Source of the DNA: Theristus sp. LFF4_11
Lineage: Eukaryota > Nematoda > Chromadorea > Monhysterida > Xyalidae
DNA length: 64,000 bases
Direction of reading: 5' to 3'
Assembly (NCBI GenBank): GCA_030248135.1
Contig: JASANC010003624.1
Location: 1 to 64,000 of the forward strand
The notes beneath the pieces are model-generated. The model did not search any database, was not told the DNA's origin, and saw only the letters and a list, made by a program, of their open reading frames with translations. Shown one piece after another: positions 37,786 to 46,604 of this stretch. Numbering within the stretch: position 1 is the stretch's first letter; each line of letters begins with the position of its first letter. Both the position numbers and the translations under genes were made by a program.

Positions 37786-40700
37786 TCAGGGACGTCAGCG
37801 GCGTCGAGCTGCTGATGAACAATCATCAGTCGCTAAAAGCAGAAATTGACGCGCGCGAGGAGAACTTCAACACGGTGATCTCGTTGGGGCGGGACTTGTT
37901 GAATCGCAAGCATTACGCGTCGTCCGAGATCGAGAAGAACTTGATAAAGCTGACGACGGAGCGAGCCGAGATGATGCGCCGATGGGAGGACAGATGGGAG
38001 TATCTGCAGCTGAGTGAGTACGCCACAGACAGCTGGTTGTCGATTGTTTTTACTTTATTGTTTTTTTTTACTTTTTTGATTTGTCGGTTTTTTGTCGCAG
38101 AACGTACAGTCCACCTGGCTAATGTATGCGACTAGCTGATTGGTTGGTTGGTGGCACAGACGTGCAGTGTGACGTAGGCATTCTGTGCAGGCAAACTCCG
38201 CCTACACGGCAATGCCTATACAGAATGCACGCATCAGCATGCACGTGCTTGCAGCTAACCAATCAGCTAGTTGTATATATTATCCAGATGAACTGTAAAT
38301 GATTTTAATTTTTTTTTGATTGTTTTGAGCCGGTCGATTATCGTGGCAATTTTGAAATCTCGAAAACGAATAAACAAATCAGATCTTTGATGAGCTGGGA
38401 GTCAAAATATTCGATGTTTTCTCATGTTTGTGTTGCTTGCAGTTCTCGAAGTGTACCAGTTTGCTCGGGACGCCGCGGTGGCCGATGCGTGGCTGAACGC
38501 GCAGGAGCCATACTTGATATCCACCGAATACGGGGTAAAACGGATGATTGCTCTGTTTGTTACGTCATTTTTTTATTTTTTCCAGTTTGCTTGGATGTCA
38601 TTCTGGCGTTTTGTTTTCTTTTTTCCGTCTCCAATTTTAAAATCGCAATTCTAGAAACGCGGTTTATTAAAAAAAACGTCTGTGTATTTTTTCAGCGATC
38701 TCTCGAGGAGGTGATAAAACTGATCAAGAAACACGAGGCGTTTGAGAAATCGTCGCAGGCGCAAGAAGAACGATTCCAAGCACTCGAAAAACTCACCACG
38801 GTTGGTTGGTTTCTTCGAAAGTTCCGCCCTTGCAAACACTCTTGCCGCTGCTGTTTTTAGCTATTCCACTTCATACCTCCTCTGAAAACTGCCAGCTTGT
38901 ATTGCTTTTTATGACACCAGTTGGCAATCAACCTGCTGTCGCCCTAGCTAACTTGTAGAACTAAGCTGATTGGTCAGTGCGCATACGCATTCTATTTCTG
39001 TGCAGGTATTGACTCCGCCTTCCCAGCAATGCACCAACCAATCATTGAATGCTACAAATTAGCCAGGGCTACCATTTCTTAATTCTGCTGTTTTTCCGCT
39101 GCATCCACATGTAGCAGTTTTGTAGCTGTGCGTGCACCCTAGCTTAGCTGTTTTTTCCTGGGGCTTTTATTTTTATTTCGGTTGCCATGTTCTTTTTCTC
39201 ATATCTATCGCTTTTCTCATCAAAAAAATTCAAAATCTGATCTTTTCAAACCAATCAACACGCACACTGCAGCTAGAAATTCGTGCCCGCGAATACATCG
39301 TCTGGTTGACCAGCCGGAAACACCAGAATTTATTGCTCGAACTAGCGAATCGCGACGACTTACGATTCATGGAGAGCCTTGAGTCGGAAATGGTAGATTA
39401 GAGAGCACTAGTAAACGCCTGTCCACTGTCCGTTTTTTCTCGCAACGGAACGTTTGAGTGTCTGTTTGAGTTGTGCATTCTGATTTTAACCGCAAAAACA
39501 TTGAAAGTTTGTAGTTGGAGCGACTTGGAGCGCTGCTCTTTTTTGTTCTCGTTTCGTTTGGCTTGGCTCAGTTGAGAAGTGAATTTCGCGCAATGCGCTA
39601 ACTGAAGCTCGCCTGACCGTTTAATCTCAATACGCCAATGTGCTTTATTTATCCCAATTACTTGTTTGATTTTCTGTCCGTCAATTGATTTTATTCCTAT
39701 TGTATCGTTAAAATCTAACAAACAGCATGTTGTTTTGGTTTGATTTTGATTTGTTGGTTCAAATTTTTTACTGTGCTCACTGCTCGGTGCTTTGCCCGTT
39801 TTTCGAAGAGTCGTTTACTTTTTTAAAATCTCTTTGTCGTAGTCGCCTGATTGGCTGCGCAACAATATCATATGTGTGGTGTGACCCCAAAAAACTGTTT
39901 AATCCTTTCATCTCTCTGCATACTTCAGCATACTCACAGTGTCGGCATGTGACTTCCATAACATATTTTTGTTCTGATCTGAACTGAAATATTGCCACAC
40001 AACATGTCTCGATGTTAAAAAAAACGTTTTTTTTCAAATTTCAGTACGAACTGCGTGAACTGCAACGGAGGCAAGAGGAAGAGGAGAGGCGACGAAGGGC
40101 TGCCGCGGGGCCTTCCAGTCCCCCGAGGAGAGGCCCGGAAACGACATTCCCCGCTGAGACGGGCCCGGTCGACACTAGCGGCGAACATGGAGGTTGGTGC
40201 ACGGGGCGGAGGGCATTATTCCCGAACGGGTATTTCTGAAGGGTTCCTTGGAGCAGTTGAATCTCTTACTGGTTCTCTCCGCGAAAGACACCAATTTTTA
40301 GCGCACTTTTTAGCAAGATTTTATTTCAACAGCTATCGTTTTGTTTCGTTTGTGGTGGTCGCTCTACTAACACATTTTGCATGATTTTTTTGCAGTTCTG
40401 CACTGTTGTTGTGGTGGTGATGTTTTTCATTTTGTTTGCATTTTTTATATTTTTTCAACAAAGGCTTGTTTTCAGCTGCAAACAGTTTTTGCACTTCTTT
40501 CGAAATGAAACCCAGCCACGCCCGCAATTGGTCACCAGCCCGCGACCCTGCGACCGACGTCCGAGCCAGCACCGGTGGGTTCTAGTCTCAGCCCGGCACA
40601 AGCGCCCGCCGTGACGCAGTTGCCTGACTCGGCAAGGCGGCCTACCTCGATGGGCGAGTCGCCAGCAAGCTCTTATCAACAACATGAAACATCAGCCGGC

Positions 40701-43696
40701 GTAGTGCGCTTACGCCCGCAGCGTCCGCCGCCTGGTTTGCCTGCACAACAACCAGAACGCAGTAGTGGTGGTGGTGTGTGCGTTTCTTTACCATGCGGTT
40801 GATTGTAAAAAACCGGACAACTAACTTTTTGAGACGAATCTTTGCGGTGAAATGTTTGTAACATGCCGTCTTGGCAATCCGGAACGAGTTCAGTGAAATC
40901 GTGGCGAGACCGACTGTGGTTTACTGTACTCGATACGGCGTTTGAGATTCTAGGGCCGATCGACCGTATTACAGTTCATTCATCAGAACCTGTCAGGCCC
41001 AATGTGTGCATGCATGAATGAGTTATATCCGTTTGTTTGAGAGACAGATTTCGATGAATAAACAATGTTTGCTGTTCACAGTAAATACAGCTGAACTGCA
41101 GCATGCCATGCTGCAAGCTGATTGGCTGGTTGTTAGACTCTGCAGCTGCAATGAAACGCATGATGTTGGTTCTTTCAAATGATAACTTTTGTTCACTTGG
41201 TTCTGGTTCACTCAATGATTTATTTTGGTTATTGCTATGTTTTTCATTCACCAAAACTGACATTTCTGGGTTTTTTTCTTTCTCTTCACTTTGAGTTCAA
41301 CAATGTTTAACAACAAAGCAATCAATCAATGACTTCCGCTGATGTCCGTCATAGTGTTTCGGTGTCGTTGTTAGTAGTGTGCAGCGTCGTTTCGGTTTCG
41401 TTTTCGTGAAATGTTTGTGTCAATGTTTTTTGTGTTCTTGTTTGTTTGTTTTTCATTTCGTTTTCTTCGCTGCAGACCCGCGCGTTCAGAAATTCCTACA
41501 CGCCACAGAACCGTCCGGTTGGCGAATGAGTTTATCTCGACAGCGACATTTTGAGCCGACTGATCAGATTGGTGAGCTGACAGAGTATGTCTGTTTAAAG
41601 CTGTCCCTTTTTGCTCACTGAATACAGAGCATGCGAAACTTTGAATTACAGCAAGAAGAACGAATGCGTCAGGTTTGGTTGAATTCAAACACACCATGTT
41701 TATAGCTAAATATGTCTTCTTGCAACTCCGATCCCATTTGTTGTTGTTTTTTTTGCGAGCTCTGTATTCTGCAAAAAAAGTGTACAGGTTTAAACGAAAG
41801 TCTGTTCTGGATGGATTGTGAAGTCAGATCAAAATCTGGATCTCAAGAATGACACACGCTGTGTGTTTCGTTACTTGCTGACAGCTTATAGCAAGCAAAC
41901 TGTATTGCGAACGAGCAAATCTTGAGCTTTCGTGCTGAGACCAATTGGATACGGTGCTTCTATTCACCGAATCGAAACCGAGTTTGTAATTGTTAATTTT
42001 TAGATGTGTTGTTTAATTTTTGTTGTTTGTGTGTCGTGTGTGTATTGCTGTTTTCTAAGTTTTGGTCGTCAGTCAATGTTTTTTGTGGTGTTCCAGTTCA
42101 CATACTTTTCTTCCATTCGTTTGAAAATGTGCCCTTCACACACGTTAGTTGTTGCTCATTGTGCATGGCTGGCCAGTTGCACTAACACGTGGAAAACGTT
42201 TTTTATGAAAGAAAACTTGTCTTCAACTCTTTACATTTTCAGATTTCTTTTCACCAAACCTCTGAGAAGAACAAATCACAACACGAAATTCGTGTTTGTT
42301 CGTTTCACACATCCATTTTTTCTCCATTTTCAGGCTTTGAATCAGAAGACGGTTTCGAGGGTATTCTGATTAGGAAGCATACGTTCGATGCAGAGGGCAA
42401 AAAGTCATCCGCTAGGTAAGTCGGCCATTGGCCAGCGACAGCTTTTCAGTACAGTTCGCTGATTGGCTGAATCTGGCATAGCACGATTTCGTTGATTTTT
42501 TCGTTAGCATCATGCTATCAGCCAACCATGCTAATGTCAGCTGAGCTTGGTTGTTTTTTTCAGATTGTGTATCGGTTGTTTAAAAGCTTGTCTCATTTTT
42601 TCAATAAATCTAAGTAGCAGGAATAGACAGTAGAAAAAGTTTCAGAAAGAAGGTCATGTGGGATGTTACAACTTACCCTGTGTTGCGTCACCACGGGATT
42701 AGCTGCAACGTAATTCCTACATGGTTTTGTTTTTTCGCAGGTCCTGGGACAAACTTTATTGCGTGCTACGCGGTTCGCATTTGGCGTTCTACAAAGATCG
42801 AAAGCATAGGGTTTGTTTGACAATCAGTAAACTTGTTTGTTGCTTCGTTATTTCAAGAGCCAACACTTCTCATTCAATTCTCCAAGATAATTTGAATTGT
42901 GCCTGTTGCACCGAAACGAAACCCAACTCCATATACTAGATGGTATGCATATGGAAGTCAACATATTGAAATGAAACGAATCAAACATGAGCTGAAACAT
43001 GATTGATACATGGATAGATTTTTATCTTAATCTTAATTTTAATCTTAATCTAACATATTAAAATCTGCTGCTAACAGGAGGATGGTGACGTGTTCCGCGG
43101 CGAGACGCCCATCAATCTCTCCGGTGGTCACGTGTCCGTGGCGCGCGACTATCAGAAGAAGCCGCACGTTCTCTCACTCCGGTCGCAGAGTGGCGCTGAG
43201 TATTTGCTGCAGGCGAGAGATGAGGTCAGTTCGGCCATTTGTAACCGCAACTTTGATGAAACTGTAAGAACAGCGTTTTACACGGGAATCTGAAGTGGCG
43301 GCAAACTCGCCAATGGCACGTGTATTGAGTGACAGCAACTTCACCGGATTATTGCAGCGTTAGAGAACTGCGGCAAATGCAATTGGAGGGCAACAAGGTC
43401 ACCACAATCCACGTTGCACCGTTCGCGAAGTGATCTACGCATGTTTTATCATGAATGGGGGGTGGGGGGGGGGGAGGGCTAAACATCAAATCACATGTAA
43501 ACCCAGTGATTTGGAGGACTGAAAATTAGAAAAAATGTTTTTCGCTTCGGTGCAGGACGACATGCAACGTTGGCTGGCCCGTTTGGAGCCGGCGACCGGC
43601 GCCGCGCCCGAATCCACCGATCGGTCGACGTTGCCCGAAGCGCAGCAGAAGAGCAAAAAGGGCGGCGGCTTTTTCGGTGGACTGAAGAAGAAATAA
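13807..43696 (+). CDS. unc-70: Beta-spectrin (beta-G type, UNC-70/SPTBN family), 50 exons
   Basis: Complete plus-strand gene. Fifty exons join in phase to 7,173 nt, giving about 2,390 aa, the usual length for conventional beta-spectrin and not the beta-heavy form. Beta-spectrin pairs with alpha-spectrin into tetramers that crosslink actin and hold ankyrin and membrane proteins. In nematodes it keeps axons and muscle from breaking under strain. Order: acidic N-terminus, two CH domains (aa 45-275), the spectrin-repeat rod (about 287-2079), a proline/serine-rich linker (2080-2244), a PH domain (about 2245-2345) and a basic tail ending in LKKK. The start ATG opens exon 1 just before the family's [15 protein letters not shown] block. 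Introns are numerous and mostly 150-700 bp, the longest 3.5 kb (29,172-32,684), and many hold repeats. Exon lists are in the part entries. Boundaries are by eye but the phases all close. Confidence 0.97.
15897..16197. mobile_element. MITE-3, copy 1 (spectrin intron 5)
   Basis: Starts with AGTTGAACTCTAAATT and ends with CAATTTAGAGTTCGACT, inverted copies of each other. The right half matches the copy at 47,247-47,384 closely (GGAGGCGGAGTCTGTCC, CACAGAAAGCATGC, ATCAGCTGATTG). It has no ORF. The left half is longer than in the other copy, suggesting internal insertion. Confidence 0.7.
16671..23364 (+). CDS. unc-70: Beta-spectrin exons 7-20: first part of the repeat rod
   Basis: Exons 16671-16858, 17484-17666, 17970-18096, 18492-18622, 18894-19032, 19317-19482, 19774-19847, 20230-20334, 20607-20750, 21128-21250, 21731-21925, 22445-22609, 23011-23118 and 23270-23364 (about aa 287-934). 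Hallmarks include [13 protein letters not shown], the heptad pattern with conserved Trp ([25 protein letters not shown]) and the [16 protein letters not shown] linker motifs. The first repeats contribute to dimer nucleation with alpha-spectrin. Repeat boundaries do not coincide with exon boundaries. Confidence 0.94.
17088..17326 (-). mobile_element. MITE-1, copy 1 (spectrin intron 7)
   Basis: A 239-bp element with 27-bp imperfect terminal inverted repeats beginning GTAT and ending AAACGTGTCC. It is over 85 percent identical by eye to copies at 50,252-50,485 and 59,549-59,787. Shared internal blocks include AGCCGATTTCTTCCCGTAAA, TCAGTCACACCAAACTGAAA and TTTGACAAA-GGGCGTTTTTAAA. No ORF. It sits well inside the intron, away from the splice sites. 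Confidence 0.85.
21496..21603. mobile_element. MITE-2, degenerate copy (spectrin intron 16)
   Basis: GGTGCATTCATGAACTAGTATTTAGTG is followed by a CGCATAGCTATGC end. It matches the left arm and core of the copies at 37.05 and 55.5 kb, but the right arm is decayed. Confidence 0.45.
23754..29171 (+). CDS. unc-70: Beta-spectrin exons 21-32: middle repeat rod
   Basis: Exons 23754-23931, 24362-24628, 25057-25211, 25642-25750, 26224-26385, 26713-26850, 27150-27244, 27577-27670, 27852-27963, 28071-28132, 28259-28479 and 28985-29171 (about aa 934-1527). Repeats are marked by [44 protein letters not shown] and [10 protein letters not shown]. Introns here hold a SINE fragment (intron 24), a GAGAC array (intron 22), degenerate GAAGTTGGGGT repeats (intron 31) and an (ATTG)n tract just upstream of exon 32. 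Confidence 0.93.
24770..24905. repeat. (GAGAC)n degenerate array
   Basis: At least ten GAGACGAGAC-type units in three clusters within spectrin intron 22, with one inverted GTCTCG at the end (24,900). No related tract is seen elsewhere in the window. Confidence 0.8.
26057..26139 (-). mobile_element. SINE-1, 3' fragment (spectrin intron 24)
   Basis: Matches the body and 3' end of the element at 48,848-49,015: GGCGATGTTTTTAGCCAG, CTAACCCAGA, ACAGAACGCC and GCCCATCGAGTTTTC. The tRNA-like head is absent (5' truncated). Its 3' tail is an (AACG)n run (26,040-26,053). Confidence 0.72.
26899..26962. repeat. Short tandem repeat, about 26-bp unit
   Basis: GGTATTTTTGGGCAGTTGGG and its neighbours repeat about 2.5 times (TGACATATTTTTGGGCAGTT) in spectrin intron 26. 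Confidence 0.75.
28885..28972. repeat. (ATTG)n tract before spectrin exon 32
   Basis: TTGATTGATTGA with TGTT interruptions ends about 12 bp before the CACGCAG acceptor of exon 32, replacing most of the usual pyrimidine tract. Confidence 0.9.
29208..29379. repeat. Recent 86-bp tandem duplication
   Basis: Two copies (29,208-29,294 and 29,295-29,379) are nearly identical, differing mainly in the length of a T run. They lie in spectrin intron 32. Confidence 0.9.
31041..31169 (+). CDS. Candidate alternative first exon of beta-spectrin
   Basis: Inside the 3.5-kb intron 32, an ATG opens 43 codons (begins [19 protein letters not shown]) ending CAG before GTTGTC in phase 0, the phase required by exon 33. 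Joined there, it would give a short isoform starting inside the rod. Composition looks protein-like and the length and phase fit, but no homology is recognised and no promoter is seen. It may be a chance ORF; read through, it continues to a stop at 31,235. Confidence 0.25.
32114..32173. mobile_element. MITE-2, short copy (spectrin intron 32)
   Basis: GCAGCATTCATAAAG and CACAGCTACGCGTCACTAAA, then TGCTTCATGAATGCTGCC. It is a nearly palindromic element matching 37,046-37,139. Confidence 0.6.
32685..38800 (+). CDS. unc-70: Beta-spectrin exons 33-43: ankyrin-binding and tetramerization repeats
   Basis: Exons 32685-32885, 33546-33653, 34063-34163, 34431-34635, 35389-35583, 36151-36306, 36532-36591, 37144-37352, 37790-38013, 38443-38534 and 38696-38800 (about aa 1528-2079). 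By position, the ankyrin-binding repeats 14-15 fall in exons 32-36 ([26 protein letters not shown]), and the partial repeat that meets alpha-spectrin at the tetramer site falls in exons 41-43 ([48 protein letters not shown]). Exon 34 is preceded by a duplicated 3' splice site, and exon 41 by an (ATTG)n tract in place of a pyrimidine tract. Confidence 0.94.
32886..33380. repeat. Degenerate GGTGCA/GCACC repeat field (spectrin intron 33)
   Basis: More than fifteen GGTGC, GCACC or TTTTTGGTGCA words, in both orientations, in about 500 bp. No regular period could be fixed. It resembles a decayed minisatellite with inverted arms. Confidence 0.6.
33429..33550 (+). repeat. 61-bp tandem duplication spanning the exon 34 acceptor
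   Basis: Two identical 61-bp copies (33,429-33,489 and 33,490-33,550), each ending TTGTTCTCAG plus TATCT. The second supplies the real acceptor and the first five bases of exon 34. The first is a decoy acceptor whose use would read TAT CTA ATT TTG TAA, an immediate stop. Confidence 0.93.
37046..37139. mobile_element. MITE-2, intact copy (spectrin intron 39)
   Basis: Palindromic element GGGGCATTCATGAAGCAGTA ... TACTTCATGAATGCGCGCC with core AGCTACGCGTCACTAAATAC. It ends about 4 bp before the CACTGCAG acceptor of exon 40 (37,144). Related copies are at 21.5, 32.1 and 55.5 kb. Confidence 0.75.
37729..37785. repeat. (ATTG)n tract forming the acceptor region of exon 41
   Basis: A perfect TTGATTGATTGA run continues directly into TTTCAG and exon 41, so the tetranucleotide replaces the pyrimidine tract. 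Confidence 0.95.
38132..38270. mobile_element. Palindromic element with CTAGCTGATTGGTT ends (spectrin intron 41)
   Basis: A 14-bp perfect inverted repeat, CTAGCTGATTGGTT (38,132) and AACCAATCAGCTAG (38,257), encloses inverted internal blocks (GGCATTCTGTGCAGG against GCCTATACAGAATGC). It is a small MITE related to the one at 38,925-39,070. Confidence 0.7.
38925..39070. mobile_element. Related palindromic element (spectrin intron 43)
   Basis: Shares GCTGATTGGTCAG, GCATTCT-TTTCTGTGCAGG, GACTCCGCC and ACCAACCAATCA blocks with the element at 38.13-38.27 kb, and CTGTGCAGG/CTCCGCC with the 16-kb and 47-kb MITE-3 copies. Confidence 0.55.
39273..39392 (+). CDS. Candidate alternative exon of beta-spectrin (40 codons)
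   Basis: Between exons 43 and 44 lies a 120-nt open stretch starting [17 protein letters not shown]. It is bounded by a CACACTGCAG acceptor and an ATG|GTAGAT donor, and is phase 0 on both sides, so it could be spliced in without breaking the frame. If read through, it ends two codons later at TAG (39,399-39,401), which would give a short isoform lacking linker and PH domain. Codon use is coding-like. I know no family counterpart, and the constitutive 43-44 join already matches other beta-spectrins. Confidence 0.42.
40045..41571 (+). CDS. unc-70: Beta-spectrin exons 44-46: charged and Pro/Ser-rich linker
   Basis: Exons 40045-40192, 40516-40767 and 41476-41571 (about aa 2080-2244). Exon 44 begins with [18 protein letters not shown], the conserved end of the rod. 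The following exons are rich in P, S, Q and T, as in other beta-spectrins, and likely disordered. The phase-1 joints fix the frame, but the donor of exon 45 lies in a GGTGGTGGTG run and could be at 40767, 40770 or 40773. This linker is often alternatively spliced in the family. Confidence 0.82.
42334..43696 (+). CDS. unc-70: Beta-spectrin exons 47-50: PH domain and C-terminus
   Basis: Exons 42334-42415, 42741-42810, 43078-43224 and 43556-43696, ending in TAA (43694-43696). The PH domain reads [35 protein letters not shown], then [21 protein letters not shown], and closes with the invariant Trp in [11 protein letters not shown]. It binds phosphoinositides and inner-membrane lipids. The last residues are basic ([13 protein letters not shown]), as in other beta-spectrins. 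Confidence 0.95.
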
Positions 43697-46604
43697 TTGT
43701 TCGCAAATTATTGTGCTGTTATTATATCGCCACTAGATCCGTTTTTTGTTGCTTTGTTGTGGTATTCCGTTTTTTCGATTGTTTATCGTCATCGGTAGAG
43801 TTTTTTCTTCTTTGTTTGTTTGTTTGATGAAGAATGAACATAATTTTTTGAGCAAGTTTTGTTGCTTTTGCTTTGGTTCGATCGCGAACACTTGTAGTCA
43901 TACGTTGTTCGTTTCTTTGCTTTTTTGGTTTGAATCATGAGTTTGTCGTTTAGATTTTTTCAAAAGCGTCCCTTTTCGTGGTGGCGCTTGGATGAATGAG
44001 CGAAAAAACAGTCAAATCAACGTTTTTCTCACAATGTTGCAGTTGTGTGTTGTTGTATCGGAATTGGTTTGTTTTGGAGAGTGATCCGTGCGTTTTGTTG
44101 TGTTTATTATCCACAGAAATACATTATTTTTAATATTTCTGCTTATCATTTACAACCGTGTTCTGGATATTTTTTGTTCACGAGTTTATATTTTGTTCGT
44201 GTTTTGCAGACACACAGTATTCCGCGGGAGTTTTTCATTGTGCAGTAGCCCTTTGAGTAAGAAAGTTCTATCTTCAATCCGTCATTAGTTTTCGACATAC
44301 ACATACGGTGGCTGGTCTTGGCACGAGTTTAAATTTTCTTTCGTTGCGGGACCCACCCGCTGTCGTGGTTATTGTGTTCTCGGAATCGCAGTTTTTTTTC
44401 GACCACTTTACTTAACAAACAGAGTTTACGACTAGCGTAGCATTTTTTACATTGTGTCCGTCCAGTTTTGCGTTTTCTTTCCGTTTCTTTCGAAAAACTT
44501 TCAATTTTTGTTCAGTTTATTGGTTTGCAACATTTCGCGTTAACAATTCACGTTTGTCCCTCAAGATTACGTTTCGCATATTCGTAAACACACTTCCATG
44601 AAACAAAACTGAACGCCGCACGTTCCAATTTTACAATTTACTTTTCATGAATACTGCCGTACCCGTAAATGCACCATACCCGCAATGATCTTTGTGTGTT
44701 TTCTCGTTGTTTCCGTTTCCAGTAAAGTTGTTCAGTTTCGGAAGATTTCTTCTTGGTTTTGTTCAATTGTGATACATCAGAAAAGTTACAAAGAAATCGG
44801 ACCGTGTAATGGAACTTTTGAAAAGATGAGTTTTTCAATTTGTTTTCATGTTTATAATTCTCTCACTATTGCTTAATTTCATTTCATAACCACTAGCAAC
44901 GCCTATGCTTTAGCTTGTCGTTTTACGGCATCAAGGATTCGGAAGGCAATTTCAAATTATTTTTTCGCAGATGCTTGTTCGAGGTTTTGTACATTCCTTT
45001 TTTGCAAAACACGTTTTTATCGCTTGTTGTCAGTCTCGCAAAATTTCAATAATATTTTTGCTGAAAAAAAATTGTCTCGCAACAAAACCAACACAACACC
45101 GCTTTTTGTGTTTCTTTCTGCCTTGTTTATGTATTCTGAAAAAGTGTCTACTTTGTGCAGCTAACGAACTGAAACTTGTTTGTTGTGTGTTCGGGAGAAT
45201 GTGCAAAAACAGCTGTACCGTGGTGTTTTTGCGTCGGTCTCGAAAATCAGATCAGCTAGTGTGATTTGTGTTTTTCTTTTTTTTGCCACACGGTCAGATG
45301 ATTTGAAATCGGTTTTTTGTTCGGTTCGTAGTTATCTTTGGTTACACACGTTTCCACTTGATTCAACAAAAAATCACGTTTGAGTGATGATTTTATGTTC
45401 AGTAATCAGAGATTATGCCCTTCTGTTGCTGTAATTAGTTCTTTAGAAAAACCCTTGCTGCATTATCGGTATATTTTGAAGAAGAAAAAACACAATTATA
45501 ATGGTTTTCTTTTGAAGCTGCGATTGGATTGTGTGTTTCTGTTAATGCACTGCCAGTAAAACACCGTGGAAAAAAGAGAGGTGACGATTTGGCAAACAAG
45601 GAAGTGGATTTCAAAATGAAAATTTGATGTAAAACTTTGAACCAGCACAAGAATTATGCACCCAGAGAAAGGTTTAAAAAATATTAGTTCAAAATCGGTC
45701 GAAGTAACGCAGAACCTGTGCAACAGAAACAAAAAACAACAACCGTCTCTCGCGTCTGTAGTGCAGGTGTAGGACTTCTGTCTACCGTTCTGTGGGTAGA
45801 AAGTTCGAACCCCGCTGTGGACAAGACAATGGAGAAACTGAAGTGACCAACAACATCTAATGGTCTGCTCCCTCCACAGCCGAGGGTAAATTGGGCTCGG
45901 GGTGCGTGAGCGGTTCTGCTTCGTAAAAGTTCGGTTCGTAAAAAAATTAAAAAAATTGACCAGAAAAACCTCCAAATGTTTTCTAATAGTGTTCCAATTT
46001 TCAGCTCTAAACACCTCAGCACACGCCAGTGAGAGCATTTTGAGATTTGAACCTTTTTTTTGGCCCACCCTGTACTTATCACCGTTTTTTCTCAGAATAA
46101 TACATGAACACGTGAAACATGAACTCAACAGCAAGTAGAACGAATGCATCTGGTTTGGTCGCGTCATTAATTTATGAATTTTTAATCTGCAAAATGTTGA
46201 TGAATTAGTTTGATACACAATGATGGTTGCTTCAGCTGACTTCTTTTTTTCACAATGCATTTCTGAAAACAATGCAAATGGGCACGGGTTTATGCATCTG
46301 CATCAATAAGTGCACGACCATGTGCATCATTTTTCTGCGTTCTGTAGCCAATCAGACAGAGTACCAGTGTAAAATTAACTGAAAAATAGGCTTTCTGCGC
46401 AAAAGCGCATTCCCAAAAACCGTTTTTTGGCCGTTGGGAAAACGAACAGGCAGGTATCTAGATAGTATGATGTCCAATGAGCAATGAGTATGAGTATGAG
46501 AAAAAATATTCGATCATGGCAACCAAAGTCTACATGGCTAAAGCCAACAGCAATTTAAGTAATTTTTTTTCAGCGCAACTGAAAATGAAACTTGGTGTGA
46601 AAAA
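43697..46604. other. 3' flank of beta-spectrin and intergenic DNA
   Basis: T-rich sequence with no coding exon. It includes the spectrin 3' UTR of unknown length; no convincing AATAAA close to the stop was found. A SINE-like relic lies at 45,745-46,076. Confidence 0.5.
45745..46076. mobile_element. Possible SINE or transposon relic
   Basis: GTTCGAACCCCGC (45,811) resembles a tRNA B box or T arm, with tRNA-like sequence beside it. The other end is TTTTTGGCCCACCCTGTAC, similar to ends of mariner-like elements. No second copy in the window confirms the limits. Confidence 0.35.

Noticed and set aside
45496..46272. 258-aa ORF on the minus strand
   Set aside because: It runs through a SINE- or transposon-like relic and has no coherent domain.
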